Assembly (NCBI GenBank): GCA_030690945.1
Contig: JAUYFM010000041.1
Location: 52,205-116,204, forward strand
Length of the DNA stretch: 64,000 bases
Origin: Smithellaceae bacterium
Lineage (GTDB): Bacteria > Desulfobacterota > Syntrophia > Syntrophales > Smithellaceae
Reading direction: 5' to 3'
The translations under genes and the position numbers were made by a program. The first letter of the stretch is position 1. Each line of letters starts with the position of its first letter. Below are positions 59,245-64,000 of this stretch, one piece after another. Under the pieces are notes generated by a model, which saw only the letters and a program-made list of their open reading frames with translations, was not told the DNA's origin and did no database searches.

Positions 59245-60123
59245 CTACTCGATATTCTGCGCCTGCTCGCGCAACTTGCCCAACTCACTTTTGGCGTCGA
59301 TGACCAGACGGGCAATTTCCACATCATTGCCTTTGGACCCTATCGTATTAATTTCACGGTTCATTTCCTGCAGAAGGAAGTCGATCTTCCTGCCTTCCGC
59401 CTCGTCGCTTTGCAGTAGAGTTTCAAATTGACTTATATGGCTTTGCATCCGGACAATCTCTTCGGTAATATCGCATCGATCCGCCATAAGCGCCACTTCC
59501 TGAGCCAGACGGGCAGCGTCAAGATCGAATCCCGCCGTCAGTTCCTTAATTCTGTCTGCAAGACGTTTCTGATAATCCAGCACAACCTGCGGCGCACGCG
59601 ACCGAATGGTTTCCATCGTCTCGCCAATGGTCCGAAGTCTCATTTGCATATCCGAGAACAACGAAATCCCTTCATCCTGTCTCATGTTGACCAGCATCGA
59701 CAGCGCTTCTTGCAGTGTCATCTCCACCTGATTTAAAAAAACGGCATCCAACTGCGTATCCGCAGGCGGCGTGAAAATATCCCGAAAGCTGCTGAGGTTC
59801 TTAAGACTGATCGGTTCGGTTATATTGAATTCATTTTTCAGCCGGATCAAAACATCAAAGTAGTTGCGCGCAACCTCCATATTCAAATTCACCCTGGATG
59901 GTTCGGCGCCCTCTCCCTCCAACCGGATCGAAATATCAATGCGGCCGCGTTTGAATCTTTCCCCTATTTTCTTTTTATACTCCATCTCCAGCGGGTAAAT
60001 CGCGGCGGGCATTCTGAGAGCAATTTCCAGAAAGCGATGGTTGACGGATTTGGCTTCCACCACAATATTCCGGCCGTCACAAACCGCTTCCACCCGGCCG
60101 TAACCGGTCATACTTTTAATCAT
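59245..60123 (-). CDS. yicC: YicC family endoribonuclease
   Basis: A 292-residue protein. IKSMTGYGRVEAVCDGRNIV at the start, and the C-terminal GRKIDFLLQEMNREINTIGS and SDIEI-like NDVEIARLVIDAKSELGKLR, are family signatures. E. coli YicC has been described as an endoribonuclease. The ATG after AAGG is used. It precedes gmk by 4 bases. Confidence 0.92.
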   Translation of the reverse strand: MIKSMTGYGRVEAVCDGRNIVVEAKSVNHRFLEIALRMPAAIYPLEMEYKKKIGERFKRGRIDISIRLEGEGAEPSRVNLNMEVARNYFDVLIRLKNEFNITEPISLKNLSSFRDIFTPPADTQLDAVFLNQVEMTLQEALSMLVNMRQDEGISLFSDMQMRLRTIGETMETIRSRAPQVVLDYQKRLADRIKELTAGFDLDAARLAQEVALMADRCDITEEIVRMQSHISQFETLLQSDEAEGRKIDFLLQEMNREINTIGSKGNDVEIARLVIDAKSELGKLREQAQNIE

Positions 60124-60175
60124 GTTCAAACCTTCTTGCGAAATTATTTTGTTCTATATCGGCTCAGTCATTTTC

Positions 60176-60306
60176 GATGACCTCGTAAAAAGGCGAAAAA
60201 TGCACATTATGTCATTTCGACCGAAGGGAGAAATCTTGAAATAATTGAAGATTTCTCGTCGCTTCGCTCCTCGAAATGACAAAATGTGACTTTTTACGAG
60301 ACCATC
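60176..60306. repeat. MITE/REP-like element overlapping the DUF4416 stop
   Basis: A 131-base element with imperfect 17-base terminal repeats (GATGACCTCGTAAAAAG at 60176-60192 against 60290-60306). Inside, GTCATTTCGA (60211-60220) pairs with TCGAAATGAC (60271-60280) and AGATTTCT-type arms pair further in. It carries no gene. Its right end encodes the last two codons and TAA of the DUF4416 gene. Confidence 0.75.
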
Positions 60307-60827
60307 ATTTTTAACTGCAATAAATACCGCGACCGGATAGCGCTTAACATGGATAACTGCTTCTCGTCTGCGTAATCCGGATACGTCCAGGGCAAAGAAC
60401 AAAACTTCTTTCCCTGATAAATCAATGTCAGATCCGCGTAAATTCCGTCGCGCAAATAAGGCCTGTGCGAATAACCCTTACCGGTGGCCAGAATCAGATG
60501 AGCCTGAGACAGATAACCGGGATCAATGTTCACGTGCCTGCGATCATCAACGGCCGATTCTTTTTCAATATCATTCGTCGCAAGCTTGATATCCGGTAAT
60601 GCTTCCGGCCGGATTAACTTTTCCATCGACAGAAAGCGCCGGACAAGCCCCTGCCCCATTTCCGGGTTATAATAATCCGTATAATCAAAGAGGTTCTGTT
60701 CGCTAACGAAATCAGGCTGACCATAAAGAGCAGACAACCTGTTGATGGTATCGTTTAATATCCCGGCCGCCGGGGCAAAAACGCTGAAGACCAGTTTGAC
60801 CGGCAGGGCCTGCGTCGGTTTGCTCAT
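60294..60827 (-). CDS. DUF4416 family protein
   Basis: A 177-residue protein of unknown function common in deltaproteobacteria. PVKLVFSVFAPAAGIL, FDYTDYYNPEMGQGLVRRFL and VNIDPGYLSQAHLILATGKG are the conserved segments. ATGA overlap with rfaE1 suggests coupled translation. The last residues (MVS) and the stop codon come from the end of a repeat element, so the native C-terminus may have been changed by insertion. Confidence 0.88.
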   Translation of the reverse strand: MSKPTQALPVKLVFSVFAPAAGILNDTINRLSALYGQPDFVSEQNLFDYTDYYNPEMGQGLVRRFLSMEKLIRPEALPDIKLATNDIEKESAVDDRRHVNIDPGYLSQAHLILATGKGYSHRPYLRDGIYADLTLIYQGKKFCSLPWTYPDYADEKQLSMLSAIRSRYLLQLKMMVS

Positions 60828-61813
60828 AATACGCTGATCAATTCTTCCCTGGAGACCGTGGACGTTCCCACCTTACCCACAACAATACCTGCGGCATGGT
60901 TGGCCAGAGATGTTGCCTCCTTCAGATTCGCCTGCGCAGCCAGCGCCAGCGCCAGCACACCGATGACGGTATCCCCCGCGCCCGTCACATCGTAAACTTC
61001 CTTTGCTTGCGCCGGAAAGTGCGTGTGGTCGATCTTACGCCCCTTTTCGAAAAGGCTCATGCCTTCTTCACCCCGCGTCACCAGCAGGGCCTGGAAATCA
61101 AATTTTGTAAGCAGCGTTTCCCCCAGCGTTAAAAGATCATCTCCGTTGGCAATCTCCATACCGGCGGCGCGCTGGGCTTCATGATGATTGGGCGTAATGA
61201 CATGGGCGCCCGCGTAAATTGAAAAATCACTTTGCTTCGGATCAACACACAAAAATATTTTTGCATCCCGGGCAATGCTTTTTATGCCGTCCATCAGCTC
61301 TTTGGATATGACCCCTTTGCTGTAATCGGAAATCACGATGGCGCCGATCTTACCGCGCAGGGATTTCACATAGGCAAGAATTTTGTCGCAACTAGCCATG
61401 GGAATAGGCTTTCTGCTTTCCTGGTCAAACCGAACGATTTGCTGCCCGTGTGCGACAATTCTCGTCTTGAGCGTTGTCGGCCTTCCCTTCTCGACAATAA
61501 TACCACCCGTATCGATGTCACGTTCTCTCAACTGTTTGATTAAACCCTTGCCGATATCATCAGCGCCGATCACACCGGCCACAAAAACCTGACCGCCCAT
61601 GGCATAGATCGTATTGAGCACATTGGCACAGCCGCCCAGCATCACAGAGTCTTTCTGAACATCGACCACCGGCACCGGCGCCTCGGGGGAAACTCGCGCT
61701 ACCTTACCCCAGATGAAATGATCGACCATGACATCTCCGACGACCAGCACACCGGAACTCGGGAAATTCGCAATGATTTCCAAAGCTTTTTTTTTCGCGA
61801 TCCGCTTATCCAC
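60824..61813 (-). CDS. rfaE1: D-glycero-beta-D-manno-heptose-7-phosphate kinase
   Basis: A 329-residue PfkB-family kinase for ADP-heptose synthesis in LPS core formation. VGDVMVDHFIWGKVARVSPE, AIVISDYSKGVISKELM and the catalytic DVTGAGDTVIGVLALALA are intact. The C-terminal nucleotidyltransferase domain of E. coli HldE is absent, so rfaE2 must be separate. It begins with GTG; AGGAG lies 11 bases upstream, which is a little far. Confidence 0.94.
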   Translation of the reverse strand: MDKRIAKKKALEIIANFPSSGVLVVGDVMVDHFIWGKVARVSPEAPVPVVDVQKDSVMLGGCANVLNTIYAMGGQVFVAGVIGADDIGKGLIKQLRERDIDTGGIIVEKGRPTTLKTRIVAHGQQIVRFDQESRKPIPMASCDKILAYVKSLRGKIGAIVISDYSKGVISKELMDGIKSIARDAKIFLCVDPKQSDFSIYAGAHVITPNHHEAQRAAGMEIANGDDLLTLGETLLTKFDFQALLVTRGEEGMSLFEKGRKIDHTHFPAQAKEVYDVTGAGDTVIGVLALALAAQANLKEATSLANHAAGIVVGKVGTSTVSREELISVL

Positions 61814-61842
61814 GTGTCAAAAAACTCCTGAAAAATTAAGAT

Positions 61843-61871
61843 CCTAAAAAGAAAAAAGCGCCGTATGCGCT
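61843..61871 (-). terminator. Stranded terminator upstream of rfaE1
   Basis: On the minus strand the hairpin AGCGC-ATACG-GCGCT is followed by TTTTTTCTTTTT, a good intrinsic terminator. No minus-strand gene lies upstream of it: the next genes to the right are on the plus strand. It may be the remains of a lost operon or an attenuator for rfaE1. Confidence 0.65.
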
Positions 61872-62057
61872 AGGTTTTTGATTTAAAAAGTTGGGGGATG
61901 TTATTACTAAGGACCGGATTTGTCAATTATTTTAATCAGGAAGTTTTTGTCGGGAATTTCCGAATGAAACGGAAATTAAGGACCGAATGCATACATCCAA
62001 TGCAGTCATCGATGACGCACCCCAACATCTTGCGGTCAGTTTTCAATGACAGATTAG
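61872..62057. other. Intergenic spacer at the strand switch
   Basis: Together with the flanking sites this makes a 308-base gap between rfaE1 and the MEDS gene. It contains no convincing frame or RNA. It is A/T-rich and marks the change from minus-strand genes to the plus-strand pair. Confidence 0.5.
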
Positions 62058-62085
62058 TGGACTTTTTAATATTGTAGCGTATAGT
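62058..62085 (+). promoter_or_regulatory. Putative promoter of the MEDS/HD-GYP genes
   Basis: TGGACT (62058-62063) and TATAGT (62080-62085) are separated by 16 bases. The predicted transcript would start about 30 bases before the MEDS ATG. Four of six -35 positions match consensus, so this is a modest call. Confidence 0.4.
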
Positions 62086-62121
62086 ATCAACACAAGTTAA
62101 GTGAACATCCAGGAGGGTGTC

Positions 62122-62781
62122 ATGCATCTGAGAACTTCGGATCTTGCGGTCATGAGTCTTGGGTTTGGCGGATACACCTGCAATTGGGGCACGCATTTCT
62201 GCGGGCTGTATGAATCAGAGGCTGAAAGAGACTTGATCATGTTCGGCTACCTCGCCCAGGGCCTTCGGGAACGAGAGCTTCTCGTCTGTTGCCCCGACGA
62301 GAAGCACTACGATCACGCGCTCGACAGTGTCCACGCGCTGTGTCCGGATGTTGAACGTCCAGATCCGGATTCCTTCAGGCTGTTTCATTCCCATGAGCTG
62401 TACTATCCCGAGGGCCACTTTTCCCCACAGGACATGCTGAAGGCCCATAACGATATCTGGGATGAGAACCTGCAAAACGGCGAGAGAAACGTGCGGGGAA
62501 CGGCGGAGATGCTCTGGGCCCTGACAAAGATTCCGGGGATCGAGCATCTCATGGCCTACGAATCGCTTCTCAATACCTTCATCTGGGGCAAGGCCTGGAT
62601 CAGTATCTGTCTCTATGACGTCAACCGTTTCCCGGGATCTACAATCATGAAGGTCCTGCAGGTCCACCCGTTCGTCATCACGGGAGGGGGCATCTACGAG
62701 AACCCCTATTTTGTTCGCCCCGAGCAATGGCTTGCCGAACACGCGCCGGAATTCCTCCAGATCCTTGAGAGCCGGTTATGA
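62122..62781 (+). CDS. MEDS-domain sensory protein
   Basis: A 219-residue soluble protein whose bulk matches the MEDS (DcmR-type sensory) domain: HFCGLYESEAERDLIMFGYL, ERELLVCCPDEKHYDHAL and KAWISICLYDVNRFPGSTIM. These domains occur next to kinases and regulators and are thought to bind small molecules. No output domain is present. The ATG follows AGGAGG by 5 bases. The stop overlaps the next start as ATGA. The codons look richer in G+C than those of the ribosomal genes. Cysteines are frequent in the first 100 residues. Confidence 0.8.
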   Translation: MHLRTSDLAVMSLGFGGYTCNWGTHFCGLYESEAERDLIMFGYLAQGLRERELLVCCPDEKHYDHALDSVHALCPDVERPDPDSFRLFHSHELYYPEGHFSPQDMLKAHNDIWDENLQNGERNVRGTAEMLWALTKIPGIEHLMAYESLLNTFIWGKAWISICLYDVNRFPGSTIMKVLQVHPFVITGGGIYENPYFVRPEQWLAEHAPEFLQILESRL

Positions 62782-64000
62782 AGCTGTCACACGAAGTATT
62801 ATTGGCTCTCGCATACGTGTCGCAGATAACCGATCCCGATTCGGTGAGATCACGATTTATCGAATCTCTCAACGCGCTCGATAAGGCTTTCGCCTTCGAG
62901 TTTGTTGATTGTTTTCCTCCCGGAGTTCCGGAATACCGCGTCCTGCCCATTGCAACACTTCGCTCATCCTTCGGGTACGCCGTAATGGCGGAAGGACCGG
63001 AAACCCCAGAGGCCGAGCGAGCCATCTTCAGAACCGCCTTCCAATTTCTAGCGGTCCTCCTGGAAAACAGGATGCAGGCGCGCGCCCTGGAATCAACGAA
63101 CATATCGCTGTTGAAGGAAAGTGAAAACAAATATCGCCTGCTCGCTGATCATGTCAGTGACGTCATTTTCGTTTTGGATATGAATCTGAAATACACCTAT
63201 ATCAGCCCTTCTGTAAAAGTCCTGAGAGGATATGAACCAGAAGAGGTGTTGAAACAACCGACCATTAACTCGTTGACGCCCGCTTCCTGGGATCTGGCCA
63301 GGAGGACCCTATCTGAGGTTATGGAGCTGGGAAAATCCGAACATACGGATATTCCCAGCTCCCGGACGCTTCAACTGGAAGTGAATCGAAAAGATGGGAC
63401 CACCGTGTGGACGGAGATGAAGTTTTCGTTTATCAGAAATGAAGATCAGCAACCGGTCGGCATTCTTGGCTTAACCCGTGACATTACCGACCGCAAACGG
63501 GCCGAGGTGGAACTGAAGGAAACCCTCGACAGTCTCAGGAAGGCATTTGGCGCCATAGTTCAGGTCATGGTGTCGGCTGTGGAGTCAAGAGATCCCTATA
63601 CGGCCGGTCATCAGATCCGTTCGGCCGATCTTGCCCGCGCTATAGCCACGGAGATGGGATTACCTCAAAATACAATCGAGGGACTCCGTATGGCAGGGGC
63701 CATCCATGACATCGGGAAACTATCTATTCCTGCGGAGATATTGTCGAAGCCTACCAAACTGACAAACCTTGAGTTTTCCCTGATCAAAGAGCACTCCCGG
63801 AAAGGGTACGAGATGCTGAAGGATGTGGAATCTCCCTGGCCCCTGGCAGAGATTGTTTACCAGCACCATGAACGAATGGACGGCTCCGGCTATCCCAGAA
63901 ATCTGAAGGGAAAAGAAATTCTCATGGAGGCCCGTATTCTCATGGTTGCCGACGTGGTGGAAGCCATGGCCTCCCACCGGCCCTATCGTCCCGGCCTGGG
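62778..64000 (+). CDS. GAF-like/PAS/HD-GYP cyclic-di-GMP phosphodiesterase, C-terminus outside window
   Basis: The frame is open for 407 codons to the window edge. Residues 1-105 look like a short GAF-type domain. A PAS domain follows (about 115-243, with ADHVSDVIFVLDMNLKYTYI and LGLTRDITDRKRAE). The HD-GYP domain starts near 255: AGHQIRSADLA, AIHDIGKL with the catalytic HD pair, the EHSRKGYEML histidine, and HHERMDGSGYP. All metal-binding positions seen so far are intact, so it should hydrolyse cyclic-di-GMP. It overlaps the MEDS gene by four bases, so both are made together and the MEDS protein may tune its activity. Confidence 0.9.
   Translation, partial: MKLSHEVLLALAYVSQITDPDSVRSRFIESLNALDKAFAFEFVDCFPPGVPEYRVLPIATLRSSFGYAVMAEGPETPEAERAIFRTAFQFLAVLLENRMQARALESTNISLLKESENKYRLLADHVSDVIFVLDMNLKYTYISPSVKVLRGYEPEEVLKQPTINSLTPASWDLARRTLSEVMELGKSEHTDIPSSRTLQLEVNRKDGTTVWTEMKFSFIRNEDQQPVGILGLTRDITDRKRAEVELKETLDSLRKAFGAIVQVMVSAVESRDPYTAGHQIRSADLARAIATEMGLPQNTIEGLRMAGAIHDIGKLSIPAEILSKPTKLTNLEFSLIKEHSRKGYEMLKDVESPWPLAEIVYQHHERMDGSGYPRNLKGKEILMEARILMVADVVEAMASHRPYRPGL

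Noticed and set aside
59241..59327. Upstream extension of gmk
   Set aside because: It lies inside the yicC coding region and has no similarity to guanylate kinases.
61936..62196. Minus-strand frame of 86 codons before the MEDS gene
   Set aside because: It has no recognisable domain, overlaps the MEDS start and lacks a good ribosome-binding site.
62215..62742. Minus-strand frame of 175 codons opposite the MEDS gene
   Set aside because: It is the antisense shadow of the MEDS-domain frame, which has a perfect ribosome-binding site and domain match.
1..64000. CRISPR arrays, rRNA genes, prophage or complete insertion sequences
   Set aside because: No regularly spaced repeats, rRNA sequence, transposase or phage gene was recognised anywhere in the window.

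Overview
The window looks like the chromosome of a Gram-negative deltaproteobacterium, most likely of the Syntrophales/Smithella type. This is inferred from gene order and families, not from a database match. It encodes LptD and a heptose kinase (an LPS outer membrane), zinc-ribbon forms of several ribosomal proteins, DUF4416 and AMMECR1/Memo proteins, and the gene order yicC-gmk-rpoZ-pyrF-rlmB. It also carries short palindromic and MITE-like repeats. Nearly every gene from 1 to 61.8 kb lies on the minus strand. The exceptions are one tRNA-Pro and the last two genes.

Region by region, with transcription running right to left. 1-7 kb holds a TPR lipoprotein cut by the window edge, a divergent polysaccharide deacetylase, the CtpA protease, cysS, argC and rplM-rpsI. 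7-14 kb holds lptD, folC, a metallo-beta-lactamase phosphodiesterase-like protein and a long acyl-CoA dehydrogenase. 13.8-21.6 kb is a complete phosphate module, phoB-pstS-pstC-pstA-pstB-phoU-phoR. It has a clear Pho box before pstS, a gene for a single EF-Tu domain II upstream of phoB, and a broken DUF169 gene plus a DUF5329 gene after phoR. 21.7-50.8 kb is one unbroken information-processing block: four tRNAs, rpmG, tRNA-Trp, secE-nusG-rplKAJL-rpoBC, rpsLG-tuf, then the S10, spc and alpha operons down to rplQ and a strong terminator. fusA is missing from the str segment, and the tuf copy that usually follows the tRNA cluster is missing too.

50.9-54.7 kb holds an operon of a fused cysteine synthase-cysteinyl-tRNA synthetase, Memo and AMMECR1. 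54.7-61.8 kb holds DUF1178, tRNA-Pro, pilC, rlmB, pyrF, rpoZ, gmk, yicC, DUF4416 and the heptose kinase gene rfaE1. From 62.1 kb the strand flips and the base composition looks richer in G+C. Two overlapping genes there encode a MEDS-domain sensor and a GAF/PAS/HD-GYP cyclic-di-GMP phosphodiesterase that runs off the window.

The most unusual item is the 771-residue CysM-CysRS fusion. It has an altered zinc site, coexists with a normal cysS 49 kb away, and is co-transcribed with Memo and AMMECR1. Other points worth a second look are the free-standing EF-Tu domain II protein, the missing fusA and tuf copies, the MEDS/HD-GYP pair with a stranded terminator at its border, several unassigned palindromes, and a repeat element that supplies the stop codon of the DUF4416 gene.
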